DNA of 64,000 bases, from contig NZ_NIDE01000014.1 of the NCBI RefSeq assembly GCF_002197845.1, forward strand, positions 992,001-1,056,000, in the 5' to 3' direction. Below, piece by piece: positions 35,043 through 42,770 of the stretch (position 1 is its first letter; every line of letters starts with the position of its first letter). Position numbers and translations under genes: made by a program. This stretch comes from Fimbriiglobus ruber. GTDB lineage: Bacteria; Planctomycetota; Planctomycetia; Gemmatales; Gemmataceae. The notes beneath the pieces were generated by a model. It was not told the origin of the DNA. It did not search any database and saw only the letters and a list, made by a program, of their open reading frames with translations.

Positions 35043-35431
35043 CGCATAGCTCCTCGTTCCCGGTTCCTCCGCCGTCGTCCCCGGACGATTTGGACCGGAT
35101 GTTCTCGGGCTTCTTCCACCGCCAGCAGCCCACGCAATGGCCCCCGGCGCCCGACGCCCGGAAAGCCGCGCGGCCCGAACCGGCTGTCTGGGCGAACGCG
35201 GCTCCTGCGACCCGGTCGGCGAGTGCCGCCGCTGCCGGACGGAGCCGACTGACGCTGGCGGCGTCCGTCACCCTGCTGCTCTCGGCCGGCCTCTACCTGT
35301 CGACCGGCTGGGTCCAGGCGCCCCCGGCTGCCGGTACCCCCGGCTCCACGGAACCGAGCCTGCTTCCCGGAGCGACGGCGGACGGCAAGGTCTTCAGCCC
35401 GCGGCCGACCTCACCGGCCAGCCGCCGGTAA
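35039..35431 (+). CDS. Small membrane protein coupled to the ECF sigma factor
   Basis: The 130-residue protein has a Pro/Ser-rich cytoplasmic N-terminus (MTHSSSFPVPPPSSPDDLDR), a single membrane helix (LTLAASVTLLLSAGLYLSTG, ~residues 70-90) and a Pro/Ala-rich outer tail. The ATGA overlap with the sigma gene and the single-span topology suggest an anti-sigma-like partner. It lacks a recognisable zinc anti-sigma domain (no HxxxCxxC), so that role is an inference. Confidence 0.65.
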   Translation: MTHSSSFPVPPPSSPDDLDRMFSGFFHRQQPTQWPPAPDARKAARPEPAVWANAAPATRSASAAAAGRSRLTLAASVTLLLSAGLYLSTGWVQAPPAAGTPGSTEPSLLPGATADGKVFSPRPTSPASRR

Positions 35432-35863
35432 ATGTCGGAATTCCTGGTCCACTGACAGTTTGCGACGAATTGGGTTCGTTTGGTAAAAATGGCTTTTTGT
35501 GACGCGGCCGCCAATACGGAGATCACGGTAAGCATTCGGTGACATGCATCTTGCGGCGGATGGCTTGCCCCTGGCAGGTCATCCGCTTTGTCATTTTCAG
35601 GTTCGCTCCAGACGCATAGCCACAAAACCGCTCACTCATTCCCCATTTTTCCGCGCAAGTAAATTCCCGTCCGCCGTGGACAATACAGGTCGCCGCGACA
35701 AATATGGGTGTCACCACCTGTCCTGTCGCCGCTTTCGCACGAATGATGGTATTGGTGGAGCACTCCGGGCGGGGACACCTCCCCGCCGCAATCGACCGCT
35801 TTCCACGACCCGAGTCGGTCGCCCGCTTGGGTCACAACCCGGTCATGTCGTAGGGGGAATGCG
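35432..35863. other. Intergenic region with a dispersed repeat fragment
   Basis: Bases 35469-35493 (ATTGGGTTCGTTTGGTAAAA and onward) match, with three differences, the complement of the tandem repeat at 48568-48685. The stretch also has a short imperfect hairpin near 35688-35730. No ORF with family features was found. Confidence 0.4.
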
Positions 35864-36226
35864 ATGCGGACACTTTGGCTCGGCGCCGCGGCCGTTTTGG
35901 TTTCGTTGACCTCCGCGGGCGCGGGACGGACTGCCGACCCGTTCATGCCTTCGACGGATGTCGATAAGCAGGCCCAGAAGGTCGCTTACGCGGCCGCCAA
36001 TCTCGGGGCCAACCTTTACAACGCCGGGAACCACTACGCATGCTACCGCTTATATGAAGGCTCGCTCCGGGCGCTCAAGGTCTACCTCGCCCACCGAACC
36101 GAACTGGTCAAAATCATCGACGCCAAGCTCGAAAAGACAGAAACCTTGAACACGCCCGAAGAAAAAGCATTCGCCCTTCGCGAAGGGTTGGACGCCGTCT
36201 TGAAGGCGCCGGTCGCGGATAAATAA
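35864..36226 (+). CDS. Small secreted protein of unknown function
   Basis: The 120-residue protein has a signal peptide (MRTLWLGAAAVLVSLTSAGAG) and a helical body (KQAQKVAYAAANLGANLYNA, YRLYEGSLRALKVYLAHR, LEKTETLNTPEEKAFALREG). A conserved small periplasmic helical protein is likely. I do not recognise a named family. It lies between the ECF module and the PDZ protein gene on the same strand. Confidence 0.65.
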   Translation: MRTLWLGAAAVLVSLTSAGAGRTADPFMPSTDVDKQAQKVAYAAANLGANLYNAGNHYACYRLYEGSLRALKVYLAHRTELVKIIDAKLEKTETLNTPEEKAFALREGLDAVLKAPVADK

Positions 36227-36452
36227 CCGCGTGCGGCCGCCGCGCTGAGCCGGGCGACGCCCACACGCCCGAATTCGAGATTTTCTTACAGCACGTTCGC
36301 CCGCCCGACGGTGTAAAATGGATCAGGAGGGGCGCGGCGGTTGTTTTTCCGTTCGCGTATTTTCCGCTCGCTTCGCAAGGCAGATCGACCGCACCTCCCT
36401 CTCGTGCCTCGGCACCGTTTCGGTCGGTGAGCGTTGTTTTCAGGAGGTGGAC

Positions 36453-37871
36453 ATGTCTCTGGAATCGAGTCCTAACTCAAGCCGGCGGTTTCCGACTTTT
36501 TGGGCCTTCACGGCCGGCGGGCTGTTGGCAGCCGGTGCGGTCGTGGTCGGGCTCGGTCAGGTCGCGGCCGACGACCCCAAGCCCATCGCCCGCGCCGTGC
36601 CGCCCGCCGTCGCTGTCGTGCCGCCTGCCGCGCCGGTCGATCTGGACGAAATCAACCGCAAAATGGAAGACGCCATTCGCCGGGGCGACAACGAAGAGTT
36701 CCGGAAACAAATGGAACTGCTCCGCGGCAAGTTGTTGCAGCCCAGGGTGCTCGGTCGCCCCGGCGCGGGCTTCGGCGGCTTCGCCCCGTTCGCCGCGCAG
36801 CCGGCCCAGCCCGCGGTCGACCCGCTCCGGGAGGAGATGGAGAAGACCCTCAAGGGGCTGGAAGAGTCGATGGAAAAGTTGAAGAACGACCCGGAAGGCC
36901 GGGAACAACTCCAGAAGACGATCGACCAGTACCGCAAAGGGCTGGACGAGTACCTGAAGAACAACCCGGCCCCGGCCCAGCCGGCGCAAGGCGCGCGCGA
37001 CGGGAAGCGGGACCCCAAACGTCTGGTCGACCCGGTCGCGCCGCGGGGCGTGCCCGTGCCCGATCCGGCCCAGGGGCTGGTGGATGAGCTGCAGAACCTG
37101 GACACGGCCCTCCGCGCCCTGCAAGCCCTTCAAGGCGGTAACGACGCGGACAACCTGATGGGCTTACCGGGCGTGTTCGACATGGCCGGCCTGTTCGCCA
37201 TGCAAGGGCGGGACGGCGGCCGCGACCCGTTCGGCGGTCTGCCCGGGTTCCCGGGCGCCGGGCGCGGCGGGCCGCAACCGGCCCCGCGGTTCGGCATCGC
37301 GTTCGGCCCGATCCCCGAGGCACTGGCCGACCAGCTCGACCTCCCGCGCGGGCAGGGGCTCCTGGTGATCAACGTCGTCCCCGGGTCCGCGGCCGACAAG
37401 GTCGGGATCAAGAAGAACGACGTGCTCGTCTCGTTCGCCGGCAAGGACGTGCCGACCGACCCGGCCGCGTTCAGCGCCCACATCGCCCAGGTGAAAGACG
37501 GCGAGAAGGTGAACCTGGCGCTGTTCCGCAAGGGCAAGAAGGTCGAAGTGAAGGACGTCGAATTACCCGAACAGCCGCGGCCCGCGGTCCGCGGCCGGGA
37601 CGGTGGTCGAGACGGCGCCCGCGTCCCGCGGGTGACGTTCGAGAAGATGGCCGTGCAAGTCCGCAACGACGACTTCGACATCGACGCCTCCAAGGGCGAC
37701 ACCCGCTACGTCGTGGCGGGCAAGGTCGAAGCCGGCCGTCCCACAGCCAACAAGATCGAGATCACCGAAGGGAAGCAAAACCCGGTCACGTACAAGACGA
37801 CCGGCGAAGTCCCCGAAGCCCACCGGGCGGCGGTGACACAACTCCTCGGCAGCGTCGGCGGCGGCCGCTAA
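36453..37871 (+). CDS. Secreted PDZ-domain protein
   Basis: The 472-residue protein starts at ATG 36453 after a strong Shine-Dalgarno sequence (CAGGAGGTGG). A signal anchor (FTAGGLLAAGAVVVGLGQVA) is followed by a Pro-rich stretch and a helical region (DEINRKMEDAIRRGDNEEFR, EEMEKTLKGLEESMEKLKND). A PDZ domain at ~residues 285-370 follows (FGIAFGPIPEALADQLDLPR, GLLVINVVPGSAADKVGIKK, DVLVSFAGKDVPTDP). The C-terminal ~100 residues have an unassigned domain ending LLGSVGGGR. PDZ domains bind C-terminal peptides; no protease domain is visible, so this is a binding or adaptor protein, not a DegP-type enzyme. Confidence 0.85.
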   Translation: MSLESSPNSSRRFPTFWAFTAGGLLAAGAVVVGLGQVAADDPKPIARAVPPAVAVVPPAAPVDLDEINRKMEDAIRRGDNEEFRKQMELLRGKLLQPRVLGRPGAGFGGFAPFAAQPAQPAVDPLREEMEKTLKGLEESMEKLKNDPEGREQLQKTIDQYRKGLDEYLKNNPAPAQPAQGARDGKRDPKRLVDPVAPRGVPVPDPAQGLVDELQNLDTALRALQALQGGNDADNLMGLPGVFDMAGLFAMQGRDGGRDPFGGLPGFPGAGRGGPQPAPRFGIAFGPIPEALADQLDLPRGQGLLVINVVPGSAADKVGIKKNDVLVSFAGKDVPTDPAAFSAHIAQVKDGEKVNLALFRKGKKVEVKDVELPEQPRPAVRGRDGGRDGARVPRVTFEKMAVQVRNDDFDIDASKGDTRYVVAGKVEAGRPTANKIEITEGKQNPVTYKTTGEVPEAHRAAVTQLLGSVGGGR

Positions 37872-37881
37872 AGTATTCGAC

Positions 37882-37977
37882 AGGCGAGCGGGGGACGTCA
37901 GTCCTCTGATTCTGTGAGACAGTTGTTTTCTGAACACTGTCTCGCAGAATCAGGGGACTGACGTCCCCCGCTCGCCT
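37882..37977. repeat. Dispersed inverted repeat, CCCTGATTCT family (copy 2)
   Basis: Arms 37882-37923 and 37936-37977 pair at 40 of 42 positions around a 12-nt loop (AGGCGAGCGGGGGACGTCAG and onward). It shares the CCTGATTCT core and GCTCGCCT ends with 10830-10892. It follows a stop codon directly, so it can act as a terminator. Confidence 0.8.
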
Positions 37978-38007
37978 ACATTGCGCTCCAGTAGCGGTTG
38001 TCTCGAC

Positions 38008-38913
38008 ATGTCCCTTTTCGGTTCTCTGGTCATGCTCCGTCGCACTCGACTCTTGCTCGAACTGGTCCGCTTCAGCCACACCGTTTTCGCGCTGCCGTTC
38101 GCGCTGTTGAGCGCGGCGCTGGCGTGGCGGGACGAGCCGTTCCGGTGGGAGGACCTCGTCGGCATCCTGCTGTGCATGGTATTCGCCCGGACCGCGGCCA
38201 TGGCGTTCAACCGGCTCACGGACCGACACATCGACGCGCTCAACCCGCGGACCGCCGGCCGGCACCTGCCGGCCGGGACGCTGTCGGTCACCACTGTCGT
38301 CGCGTTCACCCTGTTCGCGGCCGCCGGGTTCGTCGCGTCGACGTGGCTCTTCGACCTCCGCACGCCACCCAACCCGTGGCCGCTTTACCTGTCCGGCCCG
38401 GTCCTGCTGTACGTGCTGGGCTATTCGCTCACGAAGCGGTTCACGAGCCTCGCCCACTTCTGGCTCGGCGGGGCGCTCATGCTGGCCCCGGTCGCGGCGT
38501 GGATCGCGGTGAAGGGGCCGACGGAAATGCTCCCGCCCGTTCTGCTCGGCGGGGCGGTGTTCTTCTGGGTGAGCGGGTTCGATATCCTCTACGCCTGCCA
38601 GGACGCCGAGTTCGACGCGAAAGCGGGCCTCCACAGCGTCCCCGCCCGGTTCGGCGTCCCGACCAGCCTGCGACTTGCGGCCGCATGCCACGCGGTGATG
38701 TTCGTGCTCCTGGTCGGCCTGGGGTTTGCGTCGCCCCACTTGGGGTCTGTTTACTTCGCGGGCCTCTGTCCGATCGGCGCGTTGCTCGTTTACGAACACC
38801 GCATCGTCAGGCCGGACGACCTTTCCCGGGTGAACCGCGCGTTTTTCCAGGTGAACGGCGTCATCAGCCTGGGCTTGCTCGTGCTGGTACTCGTCCAACT
38901 GGCAGTGAAGTAG
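38008..38913 (+). CDS. UbiA-family prenyltransferase (4-hydroxybenzoate/menaquinone type)
   Basis: The 301-residue integral membrane protein belongs to the UbiA superfamily. The two Asp-rich substrate sites are NRLTDRHIDALNPRTAGR (~residues 72-89) and DILYACQDAEFDAKAGLHSV (~residues 192-211). The HTVFALPFALLSAALAW start and ~8 hydrophobic helices fit. It attaches a polyprenyl chain to an aromatic acceptor in quinone synthesis. The DILYACQDxxFD variant is characteristic of the clade that includes UbiA-like enzymes of the futalosine menaquinone pathway (MqnP), which is likely in planctomycetes but not proven here. The start at 38008 lacks a strong Shine-Dalgarno sequence; 38032 is possible. Confidence 0.85.
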   Translation: MSLFGSLVMLRRTRLLLELVRFSHTVFALPFALLSAALAWRDEPFRWEDLVGILLCMVFARTAAMAFNRLTDRHIDALNPRTAGRHLPAGTLSVTTVVAFTLFAAAGFVASTWLFDLRTPPNPWPLYLSGPVLLYVLGYSLTKRFTSLAHFWLGGALMLAPVAAWIAVKGPTEMLPPVLLGGAVFFWVSGFDILYACQDAEFDAKAGLHSVPARFGVPTSLRLAAACHAVMFVLLVGLGFASPHLGSVYFAGLCPIGALLVYEHRIVRPDDLSRVNRAFFQVNGVISLGLLVLVLVQLAVK

Positions 38914-38940
38914 TTGATGTGCGGTGGCTGACGAAGGGAA

Positions 38941-39084
38941 GCAAAATTTGGAGTGCGGCGCTTTACCGCCGCTTTTGTTTTTGAGAATTTAAGAAAGAGC
39001 GATTCATCATGTCGAAAACGACTTCACCCAGGTCTTGCTTTTAAAAACCAAAGCGGCGGTAAAGCGCCGCACTCCAAATTTTGC
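38941..39084. repeat. 35-bp perfect inverted repeat, GGAGTGCGGCG family (copy 2)
   Basis: Arms 38941-38975 and 39050-39084 are exact complements (GCAAAATTTGGAGTGCGGCG and onward). The 74-nt loop is about 60 nt longer than that of copy 1 but shares TTGCTTTTAAAAACC next to the right arm. It lies between convergent genes. Confidence 0.85.
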
Positions 39085-39094
39085 GCAATCGCTG

Positions 39095-40561
39095 TTACAC
39101 GACCAATTTCCAAACCGCGATGCCGGCGGCCACCAGGAACAGCGCGGCCAACAAACCCGCCGCGAACGCCAACTTCACGGAATACGAACTCGCCGGCGCG
39201 GTTACGGCCACGGGCCGCGTGGGTGGTTCCGAGTTTGCGGCACTCACGTCGGCCGGCGCCGGCAATGGCTGATCGTGGACCGGGCGGATCGATGCACGGG
39301 GCGGCCCAATTGGGGCGAAATGCAGGACGCCGTTCGCTGGCGGCGTCTGATTCAAGTCTGTGGGCGAGCGCGTCGCTTGAGACGGAACCGGCGTGGTCCG
39401 CACCGAATTCCCGGTCGCCCCACCCACGCGGGTCGGCTTCGAATCGCCCTCACGAGTTGTCGCCCACCGGCGGGGCGGCGGCACGGCGATCAGGCGCGGG
39501 GGCGGCGGGAACGGGCCGGGCGGGACGAACCCAGCCGACACGACCGCCGACAAGGCGTCGACCATTTCGCCAGGGCTCTGGAACCGCTTCTCGCGCTTCT
39601 TACGAATCGCCACGCTGACGACTTCGGCCAGCGCGTCGGGGACGTCCGGCCGCAGTTCCTGGATCGGCGTCGGGTCGCGCCACTGGTGCCACATCAACTT
39701 CTGGGCTACCCGGCCCTCGGGAAACATCGGTGCCCCGGCCAGCAAGAAGTAGAGCGAGGCGCCGAGCGAATAGACGTCGGCCCGGGCGTCGACGGACGAG
39801 CAATCGATCGCCTGTTCCGGGGCCAGGTAGTCGGCCGTCCCGAGGATCGGGTGGCCGCTGAGTTGGGACGTGAGCTTGGAATCTTCCTCGGCCTCCGACC
39901 GGACGAGCCCGAGGTCGAGGATCTTGACCGTCCCGTCCCGCGTGAGGAACAGGTTGCTGGGCTTGATGTCGCGGTGGACGATGCCCTGGTCGGCCGCGTG
40001 CTGGAGGCCGCACGCGATCTGCCGGGCGTAATCGACCGCCGCCCCGACCGACATGCGGCCGGCCCGGGCGATGAGGTGGGAGAGCGTCAGCCCCTCGTAG
40101 TATTCTGCGACGAGGTAAAGGAGGCGGCCCTCGCGGTTCAAGTCGAAGAGACGGATGATGTTTGGGTGGTTGAGGGCGGCGGCCGCGCGGGCCTCGCGGA
40201 AGAAGCGCTCCCGCGTCACCGTCTCGTCGGTGCCGGGGGCGATCATGACCTTGATGGCCACCATCCGCCGCATGTCGGCGTGTTCCGCGAGGTACACTTG
40301 GCCCATCGCGCCGCCGCCGATGCGGTCGAGGATGACGTAGCTGCCGAGCCGGAACCCCTTGTACTTGCCCGCCGCGATACGCTCGGCCTGGAAGGGCGTG
40401 AGGAGGCGCGCGGTCACGAGCCGGTCGAGCACGTCCGGCGGGGAAACAGACGGGGAACTCGATCCCAGTTCGCCAACGAACGAGGCCAGTTCGGGCTGCG
40501 GGATGAGTCCGCTCCGCCGAACGCGATCGAGGAGATCGGCTGTACTTGCTGGTGGTGGCAT
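39095..40561 (-). CDS. Membrane-anchored Ser/Thr protein kinase (Pkn type)
   Basis: The 488-residue protein starts with a short helical domain common in Gemmataceae kinases (STADLLDRVRRSGLIPQPEL). The kinase domain is at ~65-330: glycine loop GGGAMGQVYLAEH, VAIKVMI with the ATP-binding Lys, HRDIKPSNLFLTRDG catalytic loop and DLG in place of DFG (ILDLGLVRS), a usual variant in planctomycetes. APE is seen in YLAPEQAID. A long Pro/Arg-rich linker and one C-terminal membrane helix (LAFAAGLLAALFLVAAGIAV) follow, with almost nothing outside. It phosphorylates cytoplasmic targets. ATG 40561 is preferred over 40603 because it opens the conserved N-terminal domain. Confidence 0.92.
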   Translation of the reverse strand: MPPPASTADLLDRVRRSGLIPQPELASFVGELGSSSPSVSPPDVLDRLVTARLLTPFQAERIAAGKYKGFRLGSYVILDRIGGGAMGQVYLAEHADMRRMVAIKVMIAPGTDETVTRERFFREARAAAALNHPNIIRLFDLNREGRLLYLVAEYYEGLTLSHLIARAGRMSVGAAVDYARQIACGLQHAADQGIVHRDIKPSNLFLTRDGTVKILDLGLVRSEAEEDSKLTSQLSGHPILGTADYLAPEQAIDCSSVDARADVYSLGASLYFLLAGAPMFPEGRVAQKLMWHQWRDPTPIQELRPDVPDALAEVVSVAIRKKREKRFQSPGEMVDALSAVVSAGFVPPGPFPPPPRLIAVPPPRRWATTREGDSKPTRVGGATGNSVRTTPVPSQATRSPTDLNQTPPANGVLHFAPIGPPRASIRPVHDQPLPAPADVSAANSEPPTRPVAVTAPASSYSVKLAFAAGLLAALFLVAAGIAVWKLVV

Positions 40562-41010
40562 GTCCGCGCCGCGGTAGCGAGAGGGAGCTAGTACCGAGGG
40601 CATTGAAAGCAGTATAGAATACGCCTCGGCAGAAAGACGCCGGGAAATAGGCCCGAGCGAAACGGGCGTCGCCGCAAACCGAGCGGCCTGCCGCCGGTCG
40701 GACGATCGCGCGAATCATGGGATACAGATTCAACACCACTTGACACCACGGACCGTGCGCTTAAATTAGGCACGCATACGTTGATCTCTCCCTGCCCTCC
40801 CCGATTCTCTCCCACGCGCCACTCCCTTCGCGCAGAAGCGAGTGCTCCCACCACCCGTTTGCCAGTCGCACGGATGCGCGCCGACCACTTCTGAAGGGGA
40901 GCGTTGCCGTGTGAACTGCGCGACGTGATTTGAGTATTTCTTTAGCGGTGCCGAAACTAAAAATCCGCACGAGTTTCGGTTCTCGTGCAGCTCATGTAAG
41001 CACTTGCCCT
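40562..41010. other. Intergenic region with an orphan promoter-like sequence
   Basis: TTGACA (40740-40745) and TAAATT (40762-40767), spaced by 16 nt, form a good sigma70-like pair on the plus strand, but no plus-strand gene follows for 2 kb. Nothing else was recognised in this region. Confidence 0.35.
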
Positions 41011-42519
41011 TTAGCGGAAGATCTCGCAGTTCGGGTGTTCCCGCCGGTAGTCTTTCTCTCCTGCGGGGGTGACTTTTGTTTCGAGAAGTATCAGTTTAAC
41101 CAAGTTCTTGAGTGGCGCCAGTTCCTTCACCCCGGCGTCCGTCACCGAGGTATACGAGAGGTCGAGTTCGGTCAGGTTCTTGAGCGGCGCCAGTTCTTTC
41201 GCCCCCGCGTCCGTCACCAAAGTTGCACTGAGCCACAGTTTGGTGAGACTCGTAAGAGCGGTCAGTTCCTTCGCCCCGGCGTCCGTCACTCGCGTATCGT
41301 GAAGACCGAGTTCGGTCAGACTCTTGAGAGCGGTCAGTTCCTTCGCCCCGGCGTCCGTCACCCGCGTGTTTTCGAGTTCGAGGGCGGCCAGATTTTTGAG
41401 GGCGGCCAGTTCCTTCATCCCGGCGTCCGTCACCCCGGTGAATCCGAGGTTAAGGTTGGTTAGCCCCTCGAGCGACGCCAGTTCCTTCACCCCGGCGTCC
41501 GTCACCGGCGTGTGGTGCATGTTGAGGGCAGCCAAATTCTTGAGCGGAACCAGTTCCTTCATTCCGGCGTCCGAAACCTTCGTAAAACTGAGGTCGAGGT
41601 TGGTCAACCCTTTGAGCGACGCCAGTTCCTTCAACCCGGCGTCCGTCACCCGCGAGTGAGATAGGTCGATGACGGCTAAATTCTCGAGGCCGGCCAGTTC
41701 CTTTATTCCGGTGCCCGTCACTCCCGTGTGCCAGAGGTCGAGGTAGGTTAGTTTTTTGAGGGCGGCCAGTTGTTTCACCCCGGCGTCCGTCACTTTCGTG
41801 GAACGAAGGTTGAGGTGTGTCAGGCTTTTAAGAGCGGTCAATTCCTTCACCCCGACGTCGGTCACGTAGGGACAACTGAGGTCGAGGTGAGTCAACCCTT
41901 TGAAGGCTGTCAGATCCTTCACCCCAGCGTCCGTCACGTTTGGAGAACTGAGCCGGAGGGTGGTCAATTCCTTGAGGGCCGTCAGTTGCTTCACCCCGGC
42001 ATCCGTCACGTCCGAAGGAGCGAGGTCGAGGTGGGCCAGGCTTTTGAGAACAGCTAGATCTTTCAGTCCGGCGTCAGTCACTTGGGTGAAACTGAAGCGG
42101 AGGTGGGTCAGTCCCTTGAGGCCAGTCAGTTCCTTCACCCCGGCGTCCGTCACTTTGGTGAAACCGAGATCAAGGACGGCAAGATTCTTGATCGCGGCTA
42201 GTTCCCTCACCCCAACGTCAGTCACGGAGGTGTTACTGAGGTTAAGGTGGGTCAGGTTCTTGAGGACGGCCAGTTTCTTCACCCCGGCGTCCGTCACCTT
42301 CGTGCCCTGAAGATTGAGTTTGATGAGATTTTTGACGGCAACCAGTTCTTTCAGATCGGCGTCCGTCGCTTTCGTGAACGAGAGCGAGACAGCTTTCCCG
42401 TTCTGTTCAGCCTTCCCGCCGAGACGTTCCACCATTTTGATCGCAGCCTCTTCGGCGGGGTCGGCCCGGACCACTGACGGAACGATGAAGGTACAGAAAA
42501 TGGCCACGATCGGGCGCAT
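41011..42519 (-). CDS. Secreted leucine-rich-repeat protein
   Basis: The 502-residue protein has a signal peptide (MRPIVAIFCTFIVPSVVRA), a short N-cap and about 17 leucine-rich repeats of 24 residues. The pattern is LTxLxLxxTxVTDAGVKELAxLKN, most of the RI-like bacterial type. Repeat length is constant, and the 72-bp DNA units are similar, showing expansion by tandem duplication. The repeats form a solenoid for protein binding outside the cell. The C-terminus (TPAGEKDYRREHPNCEIFR) is a cap. ATG 42519 is used because it begins the signal peptide; the 21 residues before it in the frame are not conserved in type. A TGTCACA motif is ~105 bp upstream. Confidence 0.88.
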   Translation of the reverse strand: MRPIVAIFCTFIVPSVVRADPAEEAAIKMVERLGGKAEQNGKAVSLSFTKATDADLKELVAVKNLIKLNLQGTKVTDAGVKKLAVLKNLTHLNLSNTSVTDVGVRELAAIKNLAVLDLGFTKVTDAGVKELTGLKGLTHLRFSFTQVTDAGLKDLAVLKSLAHLDLAPSDVTDAGVKQLTALKELTTLRLSSPNVTDAGVKDLTAFKGLTHLDLSCPYVTDVGVKELTALKSLTHLNLRSTKVTDAGVKQLAALKKLTYLDLWHTGVTGTGIKELAGLENLAVIDLSHSRVTDAGLKELASLKGLTNLDLSFTKVSDAGMKELVPLKNLAALNMHHTPVTDAGVKELASLEGLTNLNLGFTGVTDAGMKELAALKNLAALELENTRVTDAGAKELTALKSLTELGLHDTRVTDAGAKELTALTSLTKLWLSATLVTDAGAKELAPLKNLTELDLSYTSVTDAGVKELAPLKNLVKLILLETKVTPAGEKDYRREHPNCEIFR

Positions 42520-42770
42520 TACGACGATCCTCAAGGGATGAGTTCTTCTTCGTATGATCTCGCAGCCGTTCAAGACGAGCAAGAATTTAGATAGGGAACA
42601 AACTGCAAGATGGCGGATGTGACAGCAACGAAATCCTGAAGCAATACCGGAGCGACGGCCGACGGGCCGGGAAAGTGATTGACCGGAGCCGCGGGTGAAC
42701 CGAAACTCTGTCGGAGTCAGCGACCGCTACCCGCGGGCTGGGGTCATCAACCATCTGCCAAGGACGTAAC

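Noticed and set aside
38008-38913. Assigning the prenyltransferase firmly as UbiA or MqnP
   Set aside because: The Asp-rich motifs fit the family but acceptor specificity cannot be read from sequence, and no other quinone genes are nearby.
41060-42300. Regular 72-bp repeats that could be mistaken for a CRISPR array
   Set aside because: The units are contiguous, encode leucine-rich repeats in one frame and have no unique spacers. No cas genes are present.
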